Assembly: GCA_947629025.1 (NCBI GenBank) | Contig: CANRCC010000002.1 | Coordinates: forward strand, 1-64,000 | DNA length: 64,000 bases | Direction: 5' to 3' | Source: an uncultured Bacilli bacterium | GTDB taxonomy: Bacteria; Bacillota_I; Bacilli_A; RF39; UBA660 | The notes under the pieces: model-generated | What the model was told of the DNA's origin: nothing | Databases searched by the model: none | What the model saw: the letters and a program-made list of their open reading frames with translations, nothing else | Translations under genes and position numbers: made by a program | In this document: positions 1-12,175 of the stretch, one piece after another | Position numbering within the stretch: position 1 is the stretch's first letter | How the letters are laid out: each line of letters starts with the position of its first letter

Positions 1-68
1 ACTTAGATATAAATCTAATCTCAAAATATACAGGCTTATCAATAGATGAAATTGAATCATTAAAATGA
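1..68 (+). CDS. C-terminal end of an Rpn/PD-(D/E)XK family (transposase-like) nuclease, truncated by window start
   Basis: Frame 3 reads ...LDINLISKYTGLSIDEIESLK*, matching the C-termini of the proteins at 18961-19896 and 51139-51999 (LDINLISKYTGLSKSEIELVK / LNINLISEYTGLSIKEIESLKLM). Confidence 0.8.
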   Translation, partial: LDINLISKYTGLSIDEIESLK

Positions 69-75
69 TTCTTTT

Positions 76-825
76 TTAAAAGATAAAATGGTTAATACTC
101 ATAAATATAATACCTATTATAAAGAATATTGAAGATAATTTATTCTGATTATAACTTTTTGCTTCTGGAAGTAATTCATAAAATGATATATGCGTCATTA
201 TACCTGCAATAAAGGCAAAAAGCATACCCATAAATGAATCAGTTATTAAATTTTTTAAGAATAAAAATGCTATTAAAGCTCCAAAAGGTTCAGATAATGC
301 ACTTACAAATGTATATAAAAATGATTTCTTTTTACTTTTTGTAGAATAATATATAGGTACTGATATACTTATTCCCTCTGGAATATTATGCATCGCAATT
401 GCAAGTGCAAGAGAAATACCTAATTTTTTATCTATACTTGATGCCATAAATGTTGCAATTCCCTCTGGAATATTATGTAATACTATCGCAAGCATAGATA
501 TTATACCTACTCTAAATAATTTACTATGATTTTTATTATTATCTGGCATTTTTTTATCTATAAACATTGATGTTAAAACTCCTATACTTAAAAATATACC
601 AAAGAATAATATACTTGCTAAATTACTATAATTTTTAGTTAATAATAAAACAGATTCTGGAACTAAATCTAAAAGAGAAACACAAAGCATAACACCTGCT
701 GCAAATGACAAAGATGAAACAATTATTTTATTTGAGTCTTTTTTAGAAATAAATATTATAAGCATACCAAGCATAGTTGATAATCCAGCTAATGAAGTAA
801 TTAAAAAACTATAACTAACACTCAT
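76..825 (-). CDS. ZIP family metal (zinc) transporter
   Basis: Multi-TM protein with HNIPEG motifs repeated (LHNIPEGIATF, MHNIPEGISIS) typical of ZIP/ZupT. Confidence 0.88.
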   Translation of the reverse strand: MSVSYSFLITSLAGLSTMLGMLIIFISKKDSNKIIVSSLSFAAGVMLCVSLLDLVPESVLLLTKNYSNLASILFFGIFLSIGVLTSMFIDKKMPDNNKNHSKLFRVGIISMLAIVLHNIPEGIATFMASSIDKKLGISLALAIAMHNIPEGISISVPIYYSTKSKKKSFLYTFVSALSEPFGALIAFLFLKNLITDSFMGMLFAFIAGIMTHISFYELLPEAKSYNQNKLSSIFFIIGIIFMSINHFIF

Positions 826-888
826 ATTATCACCTATTATAATAAAATGAGTTTTATATTCATATTAGAACTATCTTATATAATAAAA

Positions 889-1524
889 TTAATTTTCTTT
901 TTTTATTATATAAATATCACTTCCAGTATAAAATGCATAAAATATTTCATCTAAATTTATGTTTTTAGATTTAATTATTGATTTTAGCCATTTTCTATTT
1001 TTATTTATATAAACTAGATTTTTTTCTTCTATAATTCCATCTAATACTATTGGCAGTGGAAATACATTATTATTATCATCCTTTTTTTGAAATACAGATA
1101 ATTTACCATTTGTTTCTAGTACTGCATAATCTACCTCTTCTATTGATCTTATTCCTTTATCTCTTAGTTGAAGTAATAAATCACTTAAATTATATTTTTG
1201 TTTTGTCATCTCTAAAAAATTTAATTTACCATTTGAAATAATAACACTTTCTTTGCCATCTAATATATCTCTAAATTTATTACTTTTTAAAGATATTTTT
1301 GCAAATAATACTTGAAATAAAACAAGTATACAAGCAGGTACTAATACAAACCATATTGGTTCTTTATAATTTTCTATACTAATTGCAATTAATTGTGAAA
1401 TAAGCATAGATATTATAAGATCAAAAACACCAAGCTCCCCTACTTCTCTTTTTCCCATTATCTTATATGATATTACGACTACCATATAAAAAAATATTGT
1501 TCTAAATATTATAGTAAATATCAT
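889..1524 (-). CDS. DUF421 / YetF-like membrane protein
   Basis: N-terminal TM region with YKIMGKREVGELGVFDLIISMLIS, typical of the YetF/DUF421 family. Confidence 0.85.
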   Translation of the reverse strand: MIFTIIFRTIFFYMVVVISYKIMGKREVGELGVFDLIISMLISQLIAISIENYKEPIWFVLVPACILVLFQVLFAKISLKSNKFRDILDGKESVIISNGKLNFLEMTKQKYNLSDLLLQLRDKGIRSIEEVDYAVLETNGKLSVFQKKDDNNNVFPLPIVLDGIIEEKNLVYINKNRKWLKSIIKSKNINLDEIFYAFYTGSDIYIIKKEN

Positions 1525-1599
1525 TTTATCACCTATTTTATTTTGTTTTAATTCATACTTTTTTATACATTAGAATAAATTTAATTAGGAAGTGATTAA

Positions 1600-1959
1600 A
1601 TGAAATATATAAAAACTATTATATTATTCTTTTCTCTATTAATAATATTAAATTTAATATCTACAATTTTATATTATTTTAATATTACTAGTAGTTCATT
1701 TAATAATATTTTAAAAATAATAATATATATTATTACATTCTTAGTATCTGGTATATATATTGGAAGAAATTCAAATAAAAAAGGATGGTTTGAAGGATTA
1801 AAAGTATCATTAATATTTATTTTAATATTTGTTATATTATCATTAATTACTAGATATGATTTTAATATTAAACAAATTATTTACTATTTAATTAGTATAG
1901 TTACAATAGTATTTGGAAGTATGATTGGAATAAATTTTAAAAAAAGAAATAAAAGTTAG
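1600..1959 (+). CDS. TIGR04086-like small membrane protein
   Basis: Four-TM 119-aa protein with KKGWFEGLKVSLIF motif; located beside tgt. Confidence 0.6.
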   Translation: MKYIKTIILFFSLLIILNLISTILYYFNITSSSFNNILKIIIYIITFLVSGIYIGRNSNKKGWFEGLKVSLIFILIFVILSLITRYDFNIKQIIYYLISIVTIVFGSMIGINFKKRNKS

Positions 1960-1962
1960 TTT

Positions 1963-3144
<1,182 letters not shown>

Positions 3145-3203
3145 TTAAACTTATGTAAAATATTATTTGAATTTATTAAATTTAAAATATATAATTAAAG
3201 CAG

Positions 3204-3653
3204 GTGATTTTTATGTATAGATATCAATATAATGAAAGTTTAAAATATATTATTAATGATAATATTAATCAAATTAAAAATTTTAATAATCTAACAAATG
3301 AAGATAAAGTTTTTATAGAAGAAAAAGCAAAAGAATTAAGAGAAAGATTTAATAGAGATAATTTTAATAATGAATATTATAATAAATTACTTTATTTTAT
3401 TTATAAAACTAATTATTCATTATTATATAAATTATCAAGAGAAAAAAAGCTTGCACTTATTATTGAAACTATAGATCCGAATATGGATATGTATAGAATA
3501 TATGAAGATAATTGTAATGTAAAATATATTGAAGAAGATATAAGAAAAGAATTTGGTTTTTATGATAAAGATTTAATTAGGGCTGAAAAATTATATATAG
3601 AAAGATTTTATGATAATAGTGAATTTTCATTTACAAAAAAATTAGAACCATAG
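3204..3653 (+). CDS. hypothetical protein
   Basis: ORF with an upstream aggtg ribosome-binding-like sequence and a following hairpin; no recognised domain. Confidence 0.55.
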   Translation: MIFMYRYQYNESLKYIINDNINQIKNFNNLTNEDKVFIEEKAKELRERFNRDNFNNEYYNKLLYFIYKTNYSLLYKLSREKKLALIIETIDPNMDMYRIYEDNCNVKYIEEDIRKEFGFYDKDLIRAEKLYIERFYDNSEFSFTKKLEP

Positions 3654-3661
3654 GTTCTAAT
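3641..3661. terminator. bidirectional hairpin terminator between convergent genes
   Basis: Perfect inverted repeat ATTAGAACC-N3-GGTTCTAAT flanked by A and T/A runs. Confidence 0.7.
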
Positions 3662-4118
3662 TAAAATACTTATATACGTATTTATTATTGCTTTCAGATG
3701 ATACAGTATATCCATTATCTTCTGCACATTTTATACTATGTATATTACTTTTATCTATTACTAGTTTAATATCCTTTGCATTTGTATATTCCATAATATA
3801 CTGAGTTATTAAACCTAAAGTTTTACTACCATACCCTTTATTTCTGTAATGTTTTCTTATAATATACCATAACTCTAAAATACCCTCTTTATCAATATCT
3901 TTAGTGCCAATTATACCAACTTTTTTCTTTTCTGCATTAATTATATATGTTTTCCCATATTCAAATTCATCTTCACTTGTAGGTTCTTGCAAAAATGAAT
4001 CAAGATTTGATGAAATATTTAATATTCCTGGTGTTTTTTTAAGTTCATCAATAAGAGAGATATGTGAAGATTCATATTTTCTTAGTGCTTCTAATTCTTC
4101 ACTTCTTAATTTTATCAT
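3657..4118 (-). CDS. GNAT family N-acetyltransferase
   Basis: RKHYRNKGYGSKTLGLITQYIMEY plus DKSNIHSIKCAEDNGY; start set at the internal Met MIKLRSEE, which has an RBS. Confidence 0.8.
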   Translation of the reverse strand: MIKLRSEELEALRKYESSHISLIDELKKTPGILNISSNLDSFLQEPTSEDEFEYGKTYIINAEKKKVGIIGTKDIDKEGILELWYIIRKHYRNKGYGSKTLGLITQYIMEYTNAKDIKLVIDKSNIHSIKCAEDNGYTVSSESNNKYVYKYFN

Positions 4119-4172
4119 AATACCACCTCTTTTTTTGTGCATACTATATCACAAAAAGCAAAAAAAAGCAAA

Positions 4173-5195
4173 TTATTTGATAAACATAGAATCTCCAAAT
4201 GAGAAAAATCTATATTTATTATCAACTGCTTTTTTATATGCATTCATTATATTATCTTTACCTGCAAATGCGCAAACAAGCATTACAAGTGTTGATTTTG
4301 GAAGATGAAAATTAGTAATTAATGAATCTATTGCTTTAAATTTATATCCTGGATATATAAATATATCAGTCCAACCAGAACATTCTTTAAATTTACCATA
4401 TAAATTCATAATAGTTTCAAGTGTTCTTGTAGTAGTTGTACCTACTGATATAATTCTTCTATTTTCTTTTTTAGCTAAATTAAGTATATCTGCTGTTTCT
4501 TCACTCATTTGATAATATTCACTATGCATTTTATGATTAGTAATATCATCTTCTGAAACAGGTCTAAATGTTCCAAGTCCTACATGAAGTGTTACTTCTG
4601 TTATAATAATTTCTTTTTCTTTTATTTTTGTAAGTAATTCTTCAGTAAAATGAAATCCTGCGGTAGGCGCTGCTGCACTACCATTAATTTTTGCATATAC
4701 TGTTTGATATCTTGACTTATCATTTAATTTTTCATGTATATATGGAGGAAGTGGCATTTCTCCTAATTTATCTAATATTTCTAAAAATATTCCATCATAT
4801 ATAAACTTAAAATTTCTAATACCATCTTCACCTTCTGATACACACTTTGCCTTTAATATATTTTCAAAATTAATAATAGTACCAACTTTTACTCTTCTAG
4901 CTGGCTTACATAAACATTGCCAAATATCATCACCTAAATCTTTAAGCATAAGTATTTCAATAGTAGCATTTGTTTCTTCCTTTATTCCGATAAGTCTTGC
5001 AGGTATAACTTTAGAATTATTTATAACAAGTACATCACCTTTATTTAGATAATTAATAATATTATCAAATCTTTCATGCGATATATCTCCTGTGTTTTTA
5101 TCTAAAACAAGTAATTTAGAATGATCTCTTTCTTTTAGGGGTGTTTGCGCAATTAATTCTTCTGGTAAATAGTAGTCAAAATCACTTGTTTTCAT
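4173..5195 (-). CDS. queA: S-adenosylmethionine:tRNA ribosyltransferase-isomerase
   Basis: [51 protein letters not shown]. Confidence 0.97.
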   Translation of the reverse strand: MKTSDFDYYLPEELIAQTPLKERDHSKLLVLDKNTGDISHERFDNIINYLNKGDVLVINNSKVIPARLIGIKEETNATIEILMLKDLGDDIWQCLCKPARRVKVGTIINFENILKAKCVSEGEDGIRNFKFIYDGIFLEILDKLGEMPLPPYIHEKLNDKSRYQTVYAKINGSAAAPTAGFHFTEELLTKIKEKEIIITEVTLHVGLGTFRPVSEDDITNHKMHSEYYQMSEETADILNLAKKENRRIISVGTTTTRTLETIMNLYGKFKECSGWTDIFIYPGYKFKAIDSLITNFHLPKSTLVMLVCAFAGKDNIMNAYKKAVDNKYRFFSFGDSMFIK

Positions 5196-6130
5196 AATTT
5201 CATACCTCCATTATTTTCATCTTTCTTATATATTTTTTCTAAATCATCTATATCTATATTATTAATATTTTTAAATAATAACATAGATTCCATAGTTTCT
5301 TTATCAATTTTTTCTAAATCATCAGAAAAAGAAAAAATTATATCTACTAAATCTGATAACAATGATATTTCTTTAATTAATGTATTACTTATACTTCTTA
5401 TTTTTATAACTAATTGTATAAATTTGTATTTTATATCATCACTATATGTTTTTATTAGTAAAATTGAATCAATATTATCAACTATATGTTGATCAATCTT
5501 ATCAAAAAAGAATGCGATTTGATTTAAATAATAATTATGAATATTATCTATTGTATAAATTGATAACTCCATATCATCTTTATTATCATCATTATATATT
5601 AAATATATATCAAGTATATTTTTACCATTATTTAATGCATCTATTATATCAACCATTAAAACTTTCTTATCTTTTTTTTCATTATTAATTATTTTTTTAA
5701 TTCCAGTATTTGATAAAGTATTAGCTATATCTAAATATGATTTTGGATTTATTTCATCCATTTCACAAAAAGATTTTAGTATAACTGATAAATATTCATC
5801 ATCATTTATAAATATCTTTCCTTTTGATTTAAATGCTAAGTAAAAATATTCAAGCATCAAATAATATTTATTTGAATCATCTTCATCATATGTTACTTTA
5901 TCAAAATTACTAATAAATCTATCAATTAATTTACTAGATAATAATCTTTTATTTTCATTCAAATATAATTCTTTTAAAAAGTCATATAATATTTTAAAAT
6001 TATCATCAAGTAATTCTTTATTTTTAGTTTCAAACTTTTTTATGTCATTATATGATTTTTTTATTAATTCATCTAATTTTTCATTTTTACTATTCTTTTT
6101 AAGTTCATTAAAATCAACTATATTACCCAT
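5192..6130 (-). CDS. hypothetical protein
   Basis: Long ORF, overlaps the queA start by 4 nt (operon-like); no recognised domain. Confidence 0.6.
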   Translation of the reverse strand: MGNIVDFNELKKNSKNEKLDELIKKSYNDIKKFETKNKELLDDNFKILYDFLKELYLNENKRLLSSKLIDRFISNFDKVTYDEDDSNKYYLMLEYFYLAFKSKGKIFINDDEYLSVILKSFCEMDEINPKSYLDIANTLSNTGIKKIINNEKKDKKVLMVDIIDALNNGKNILDIYLIYNDDNKDDMELSIYTIDNIHNYYLNQIAFFFDKIDQHIVDNIDSILLIKTYSDDIKYKFIQLVIKIRSISNTLIKEISLLSDLVDIIFSFSDDLEKIDKETMESMLLFKNINNIDIDDLEKIYKKDENNGGMKL

Positions 6131-6151
6131 AACAACACTTCCAATATATAT

Positions 6152-7156
6152 TTAATCAAATAATCCCTCTTGATGTACAATACCTAAATGTTCATATGCT
6201 TTTTTAGTAACAACTCTACCTCTATTAGTTCTTTTTAAATATCCATTTTGAAGAAGATAAGGTTCATATACATCTTCAATTGTACTTGCTTCTTCTCCTA
6301 TTGATGATGCAAGTGCATCAATACCAACAGGTCCACCATTAAATTTATATATTATAGCTTTAAGCAAATTATGATCTGTATCATCAAGTCCCTCTGAATC
6401 AACTTTTAATCTATCAAGAGATGTTTTAGTTATATCTATATCAATAATTCCATTACCATTAACAAGAGCAAAATCTCTTACTCTTTTTAATAAACGATTA
6501 GCAATTCTAGGAGTACCTCTTGCTCTTTTAGCAAGTTCAAGTGCTGCTTCTTCTTCTATTTCTACATCAAATACATTAGCAGTTCTCTTTATAATTGTTG
6601 TTAAATCTTTAATTGTATAATATTCAAGTTTTGATATTATTCCAAATCTATCTCTTAACGGTGATGTTAAATCACCTACTCTTGTAGTTGCACCAACAAG
6701 TGTAAAAGGAGGTAAATCTATTTTAATACTTCTACTTGATCCATCATTTCCAATTATTATATCTAAAGTAAAATCTTCCATAGCAGAATAAAGTACTTCT
6801 TCTATTACCCTAGGCATTCTATGTATTTCATCAATAAAAAGTACATCCCCCTCTTCTAAGGATGATAAAATTGCTGCTAAATCACCTGTTTTTTCTATTG
6901 CTGGACCACTAGATGTTTTAATATTTTTACCAAGTTCATTTGAAATTATATAAGCAAGTGTTGTTTTTCCAAGTCCAGGTGGACCATATAACAATGTATG
7001 ATCTAATGGTTCATCTCTTAATTTAGCTGCTTCAATAAATATTTTCATATTTTCTTTAACATCATCTTGACCAATATATTCTTTTAAATATTGTGGTCTT
7101 AATGAAAGCTCATAATCATCTTCAATTTGTTTTTCTTCATCTAATAATCTTTCCAT
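6152..7156 (-). CDS. ruvB: Holliday junction DNA helicase RuvB
   Basis: [38 protein letters not shown]. Confidence 0.98.
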   Translation of the reverse strand: MERLLDEEKQIEDDYELSLRPQYLKEYIGQDDVKENMKIFIEAAKLRDEPLDHTLLYGPPGLGKTTLAYIISNELGKNIKTSSGPAIEKTGDLAAILSSLEEGDVLFIDEIHRMPRVIEEVLYSAMEDFTLDIIIGNDGSSRSIKIDLPPFTLVGATTRVGDLTSPLRDRFGIISKLEYYTIKDLTTIIKRTANVFDVEIEEEAALELAKRARGTPRIANRLLKRVRDFALVNGNGIIDIDITKTSLDRLKVDSEGLDDTDHNLLKAIIYKFNGGPVGIDALASSIGEEASTIEDVYEPYLLQNGYLKRTNRGRVVTKKAYEHLGIVHQEGLFD

Positions 7157-7164
7157 ACTGCCTC

Positions 7165-7716
7165 CTATTTTAACATTAATTTTAATGCTTCTTTTATTTT
7201 TTGTTCAATTGGAATATCTTTTGGTACATTTTTAATAACTTTATTTATATCATTAGTCTTATATCCAAGAGCCTTTAGGGCACCAACAAGTTCATCATCT
7301 ACTATATTAACATCATCTTTCTTACTAACTAATTTTCCTTTTAAATCTAGTATTATTTGTCTTGCTACTTTATCTCCAATTTTAGGAAATTTTTTTAAAT
7401 ATAAAATATTTTCTCTTTCAATTGCATCTATAATTGATGAAAAAGATGATGTTGCAAACATAGGTATAGCCATTTTAGGACCTAGACCTTTAACACTAAT
7501 TAATTTTAAAAATAAGTCTCTTTCTTCTTTAGTTTTAAATCCAAATAATGAATCTTCATCTTCTCTTATATTTTCATATACATATACTTTATATTCTTCA
7601 CCAATTTCAAAAGAATATGGATTTGCTACATATATCTTATAACCTATATTTGAAACATTTACTACTATATATCCTGCATCTACATCATCTATAATACCTT
7701 TTATAAATTCGAACAT
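7165..7716 (-). CDS. ruvA: Holliday junction DNA helicase RuvA
   Basis: [29 protein letters not shown], adjacent to ruvB. Confidence 0.95.
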   Translation of the reverse strand: MFEFIKGIIDDVDAGYIVVNVSNIGYKIYVANPYSFEIGEEYKVYVYENIREDEDSLFGFKTKEERDLFLKLISVKGLGPKMAIPMFATSSFSSIIDAIERENILYLKKFPKIGDKVARQIILDLKGKLVSKKDDVNIVDDELVGALKALGYKTNDINKVIKNVPKDIPIEQKIKEALKLMLK

Positions 7717-7787
7717 ATGTTATCACTCCTAAACTAATTATAACATAAAAAAACTATAATTTGTTAATTATAGTTAATATTTTTAAT

Positions 7788-7979
7788 TTAATTATTAACG
7801 CAAGTACCCTCACCTGGTTTAATACCATCTTTATATACTTTATCTACTGCTTTACATGATGCTTTTGTTACAAAATCTGTTAAATAACCACCAAACATTT
7901 TAATAATAAATATTGAAAAAATAGTTATTAAAGTTATTATTAAAATATACTCAACAAATGTTTTTGTCTTTTTATTCAT
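7788..7979 (-). CDS. small membrane-anchored protein, weakly Flp-pilin-like
   Basis: KKTKTFVEYILIITLITIFSIFII: short basic N-terminus, E-Y, then a hydrophobic helix; RBS upstream. Confidence 0.5.
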   Translation of the reverse strand: MNKKTKTFVEYILIITLITIFSIFIIKMFGGYLTDFVTKASCKAVDKVYKDGIKPGEGTCVNN

Positions 7980-8065
7980 TTAATCAGCTCCATTATCAAA
8001 GAAAAGTATACATTCTTTTTTTATATTTGTCAATTTATAAATCAACTTAAATCTTTGATAATGTT

Positions 8066-8878
8066 TTAAATATTATGTTTCTTATTTATATTATCATTAT
8101 ATTCAAAATCTATTCTATCTTTATTAACTCCAAATCTAGCACGAAGATATTTTTCCATACCAGGTGTATTCATCATACTTTTATATTCTTCTATTGATGG
8201 TTTTTCAATAGGTTTAACAAAATAATCTATATTAGAGAAATCAGTACCTATATTAAAACCTGGCAAATTTCTTTCATTATTTTTGTATGGAATACTTATA
8301 TATACATATAAATCTGGATATATATTTGAATTATTTGTAACTTTCATAACATCTGGATAAACTCTTTCTTTAACGATTTTATCAGTATTCTCACTACCAT
8401 CTTCCCATTTTTCTTGTTTTTCATAATATTCAATACCATTTAAGTCATATTTTTTTAATATTCTAATATATTCTGTTTTACTATAATTATCATTAGATTT
8501 TGTAGTAACATTACTTAATCCCTCATAATAAGAACTAAAATCAATACCAAGATCTGTCATTTTTATACTAGTAGTTATAGTATTTTTCTTACTATCTTTA
8601 CTAATATCATCTACAATTTTATCTAAAGTATCAGTTATTTGTATTTTCTTACTATCTTCTAATGTTAGTTTATAATAAATTTTATCTGAAGATTCTTTAT
8701 TACTACTAACAATAATACTATTTTTATCTATATTTAAAGAGCAATCTTTAAAACTATTTATTCTAGATATAATATCATTAATAATTTCTTTAAAACTATT
8801 ATTTTCTAACATACTCCTATCAATATTATTTTTAATAAAAAACCCTATTAATTGTTCGCTTTTAATTGACATAACCAC
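8066..8878 (-). CDS. hypothetical protein
   Basis: 270-aa ORF; no recognised domain. Confidence 0.55.
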   Translation of the reverse strand: MVMSIKSEQLIGFFIKNNIDRSMLENNSFKEIINDIISRINSFKDCSLNIDKNSIIVSSNKESSDKIYYKLTLEDSKKIQITDTLDKIVDDISKDSKKNTITTSIKMTDLGIDFSSYYEGLSNVTTKSNDNYSKTEYIRILKKYDLNGIEYYEKQEKWEDGSENTDKIVKERVYPDVMKVTNNSNIYPDLYVYISIPYKNNERNLPGFNIGTDFSNIDYFVKPIEKPSIEEYKSMMNTPGMEKYLRARFGVNKDRIDFEYNDNINKKHNI

Positions 8879-8968
8879 TTCTCCTTATTATCTATATTTA
8901 AAATAGCATTTAATTTATATATTGTCAATGTTTTTGTAAACTAGTATGTAAATAAAAAGAATAGATAA

Positions 8969-10237
8969 CTATTCTTTAAACTCAAATTCAAAATCAAGGA
9001 TTCTAACAATATCTCCCTCTTTAATTCCCATTTCTTTTAACTTATCATCTATTCCCATTTTTCTTAATTTATTAGAAAATCTTCTTACACCCTCATCAGT
9101 AAATTTAGTCATTCTTAATAATTTTTCTACTTTTTCTCCCTTAACTACATAAATATTATTTTCTTTTGTAATTTCAAATGGTTTTTCTTCTTTAAATTTA
9201 TATAGAACATGACTTTCAAACTGATCTTCTTCATATATAGGATAACTTTCTTCTTCATCTAATTTATCTGCAATTGCACATAATACATCAGGTATACCAT
9301 CACCGTTTATAGCAGATATTTCATATACTTTATCAGATACTTTTTCTTTAAATTTCTTTAAATTTTCTTTTGCTGATTCCATATCCATTTTATTTGCAAT
9401 TATTATTTGTGGTTTTTTTAATATTTTTGGATTAAATTCTTCAAGTTCTTTATTAATTTTAACGTAATCTTCATAAGGATCTCTACCCTCAATAGCACTC
9501 ATATCTATAATATGCGCAATTACTCTTGTTCTTTCAATGTGTTTTAAAAATTGATCTCCAAGTCCATCTCCTTTTGATGCACCCTCAATAAGTCCAGGAA
9601 GATCTGCTGCGACAAAAACACGATTATCTTTAGTCTTAACAACACCTAAATTAGGTGATAATGTTGTAAAATGATAAGCAGCTATTTTAGGTTTTGCTCT
9701 TGATATTTTTGATATTAATGTTGATTTACCTACACTTGGCATTCCAACAAATCCAACATCTGCAAGTAATTTTAATTCTACTTTTAATTTTCTTTCTTCA
9801 CCAGGTTCTCCATTTTCTGAAAAATTAGGTGCAGGATTAGTTGCAGTTGCAAATGCAGTATTTCCTCTTCCACCTCTTCCACCTTTAGCTACTACTACTT
9901 CATCATTTTCTTTTGTTAAATCTGCTAATATTAAGCCTGTATCCATATCGGTTACTGTTGTTCCTTGAGGTACTTTAATTATTATGTTTTCTGCATTTTT
10001 TCCATTTTTATTACTACCAAGACCATTTGCGCCTTTATTTCCTTTTATTAATTTTTTATATCTTAAATCAAGTAGTGTCTTAAGTCCTAAATCAACTTTA
10101 AAAATAATATCTGCACCCTTTCCTCCATTACCTCCAAAAGGGCCACCCATAGGAATATATTTTTCTCTTCTAAATGCAGTACAGCCATCTCCACCATTAC
10201 CTGCTTTTACATCTACTATTACCTCATCTACAAACAT
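8969..10237 (-). CDS. obgE: GTPase ObgE/CgtA
   Basis: FVDEVIVDVKAGNGGDGCTAFRREKYIP glycine-rich Obg fold, GMPSVGKSTL, DLPGLIEGA, C-terminal OCT domain. Confidence 0.98.
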   Translation of the reverse strand: MFVDEVIVDVKAGNGGDGCTAFRREKYIPMGGPFGGNGGKGADIIFKVDLGLKTLLDLRYKKLIKGNKGANGLGSNKNGKNAENIIIKVPQGTTVTDMDTGLILADLTKENDEVVVAKGGRGGRGNTAFATATNPAPNFSENGEPGEERKLKVELKLLADVGFVGMPSVGKSTLISKISRAKPKIAAYHFTTLSPNLGVVKTKDNRVFVAADLPGLIEGASKGDGLGDQFLKHIERTRVIAHIIDMSAIEGRDPYEDYVKINKELEEFNPKILKKPQIIIANKMDMESAKENLKKFKEKVSDKVYEISAINGDGIPDVLCAIADKLDEEESYPIYEEDQFESHVLYKFKEEKPFEITKENNIYVVKGEKVEKLLRMTKFTDEGVRRFSNKLRKMGIDDKLKEMGIKEGDIVRILDFEFEFKE

Positions 10238-10261
10238 ATAATTCACCTCCCTTTAGATAAA

Positions 10262-10900
10262 TTAATTTTTAAAGAATGCATCTACATAATATACTGGTCT
10301 ATGTTCTTTAAAATATTGTTTTTCAAAATCAGTCATAACATTTTCTATTTTTCTTTCATCTTTATGTAAATCTAAACTAACTTTATTAAAAGAATACCAA
10401 TAATTACTTAAACTTTCAAGTGAAGATGCAAATAATATTTTATTATCAGTCTTTAAAATTATGTGCTTATCTTTTTTAAATATTCTATCATATAATTTTA
10501 GATAACTTTCATGAGTAAATCTTTTCTTTTCATCTTGTTTTTTAGGCCAAGGTTCTGAAAATGTTAGATATATAGTATCAATTTCTTTACCAAAATAATT
10601 AATAATATTTCTAGCATCTGCACAAATAATCTTTAAATTTTTTAAATTTTGACCTTTAATATTATTAATTGCAGTAGCAGTTTGTGACTTATCTAATTCT
10701 AGACCAATATAATTAATATTTGGATTATTTTTAGCCATTTGAATTATAAAACTACCTCTTCCCATACCAAGTTCTAAACATATCTTATTATTATTATTAA
10801 ATAAACTAGACCATTTTCCTTTATAACTTTCAGGATTTTTAACAAGATAAGAACTATTTTCTATAATTTTTTCAGCATTTTTTACAACATTATAACGCAT
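10262..10900 (-). CDS. trmB: tRNA (guanine-N7)-methyltransferase
   Basis: LELGMGRGSFIIQMA, FSEPWPKKQDEKKRFTHESYL; start set at internal Met (MRYNVVKN). Confidence 0.95.
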   Translation of the reverse strand: MRYNVVKNAEKIIENSSYLVKNPESYKGKWSSLFNNNNKICLELGMGRGSFIIQMAKNNPNINYIGLELDKSQTATAINNIKGQNLKNLKIICADARNIINYFGKEIDTIYLTFSEPWPKKQDEKKRFTHESYLKLYDRIFKKDKHIILKTDNKILFASSLESLSNYWYSFNKVSLDLHKDERKIENVMTDFEKQYFKEHRPVYYVDAFFKN

Positions 10901-10950
10901 AATTTCACACTCCAATTTATATATAAAAAATATCATCACATAGATGATAT

Positions 10951-11238
10951 TTAAATTTCTTCATATACACTAACTTGTTTTTTATCTCTACCTTTACGTT
11001 CAAATTTAACATAACCATCAATTTTAGCAAATAAAGTGTGATCTACACCCATACCAACATTTTTACCAGGATAAATTCTTGTTCCTCTTTGACGATATAT
11101 AATTGAACCAGCTTGGATAAATTGTCCATCAGCTGCTTTTGCACCTAATCTTCTACCTGCTGAATCACGACCATTATGTGTTGATCCTTGTGCCTTAACG
11201 TGGGCAAATTTTTGTATATTTAAAATCAATTTAATCAT
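10951..11238 (-). CDS. rpmA: 50S ribosomal protein L27 with N-terminal Prp-type cleavable extension
   Basis: [53 protein letters not shown]. Confidence 0.98.
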   Translation of the reverse strand: MIKLILNIQKFAHVKAQGSTHNGRDSAGRRLGAKAADGQFIQAGSIIYRQRGTRIYPGKNVGMGVDHTLFAKIDGYVKFERKGRDKKQVSVYEEI

Positions 11239-11243
11239 ATAGT

Positions 11244-11537
11244 TTACCTCCTTAATATTTTAATATTTTTAGGATAATCTTTTTCAAGACTTTCTAACAT
11301 GAATACCATATTATTTATAAGTTTCTTGACAATTTCATTTTCATTTAATAATTCAACTATTATTTTATTATCTAAATCTTCATAATTAATTGAATCACTA
11401 TCAATTTCTAATATAGCATTAATTGTAGTTATTACTATCGAACTAACTGATGCACACACAATATCTTTTCCAATTTCATCATAATAAGCATGCCCAGATA
11501 TCTCTATTTTATTATTATCTAACTTTACTTTAATCAT
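11244..11537 (-). CDS. prp: ribosomal-processing cysteine protease Prp
   Basis: [22 protein letters not shown] (His/Cys motif), located between rpmA and rplU. Confidence 0.93.
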   Translation of the reverse strand: MIKVKLDNNKIEISGHAYYDEIGKDIVCASVSSIVITTINAILEIDSDSINYEDLDNKIIVELLNENEIVKKLINNMVFMLESLEKDYPKNIKILRR

Positions 11538-11543
11538 AACTAA

Positions 11544-11840
11544 TTATTTTATTGATTTGATAACTACCTTAGTATATGGTTGTCTATGACCTTGTGTTTT
11601 ATGATAGTTTTTCTTTTGATTATATTTAAATATAACTACTTTTCTTTGCTTTCCTTGCTTAACAATTTCACCAACAACTTTTGCATCACTAACATAAGGG
11701 TTACCAACTTTACCATCTAAGTAAACAACTTTATCAAATGTTACTTTATCTTTAGGCATTCCAGGAACTTTTTCAATATAAATCTCCATTCCTTCTTCTA
11801 CAGAATATTGTTTACCACCAGTTTCAATAATTGCTTTCAC
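11544..11840 (-). CDS. rplU: 50S ribosomal protein L21
   Basis: [38 protein letters not shown]. Confidence 0.97.
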   Translation of the reverse strand: MKAIIETGGKQYSVEEGMEIYIEKVPGMPKDKVTFDKVVYLDGKVGNPYVSDAKVVGEIVKQGKQRKVVIFKYNQKKNYHKTQGHRQPYTKVVIKSIK

Positions 11841-11854
11841 TAAGTATACCTCCT

Positions 11855-11965
11855 TTATTAATTATTCTAAGACTCGCCATTAAGGTGCATATAAATGCTT
11901 ATAACCTTTTCAGTGCGGTTGTAGAGCCAAACTAAGAAGGCTTTACAAACATTAAGATTTTACCA
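11855..11965 (-). ncRNA. putative L21 ribosomal-protein leader (5' UTR autoregulatory RNA)
   Basis: Structured, relatively GC-rich 5' UTR before rplU containing 'gcatttatatgcaccttaatggcgagtctta'; position matches the L21 leader of Firmicutes. Needs a covariance-model check. Confidence 0.6.
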
Positions 11966-12175
11966 TAAATTACATATAAATGTCAATTGCTTTTGCATTA
12001 TTTAACAAAATAAATAAAAAAATCAAATTATTGATTTTTTTTATTATCTTTAAGTATATATTTTGGTACATATGTATTTTGATTTACTTTTCCAATACTT
12101 AATTTTTTATTAAAATATTTTCATTGCTATTATCTAATATAAATTATAACATACATAATAAAGAATATAAATTAC

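Noticed and set aside
9984-10241. ORF on + strand (85 aa)
   Set aside because: Antisense to the glycine-rich Obg N-terminus; Pro/Phe-rich translation is the complement of GGC/GGT-type codons.
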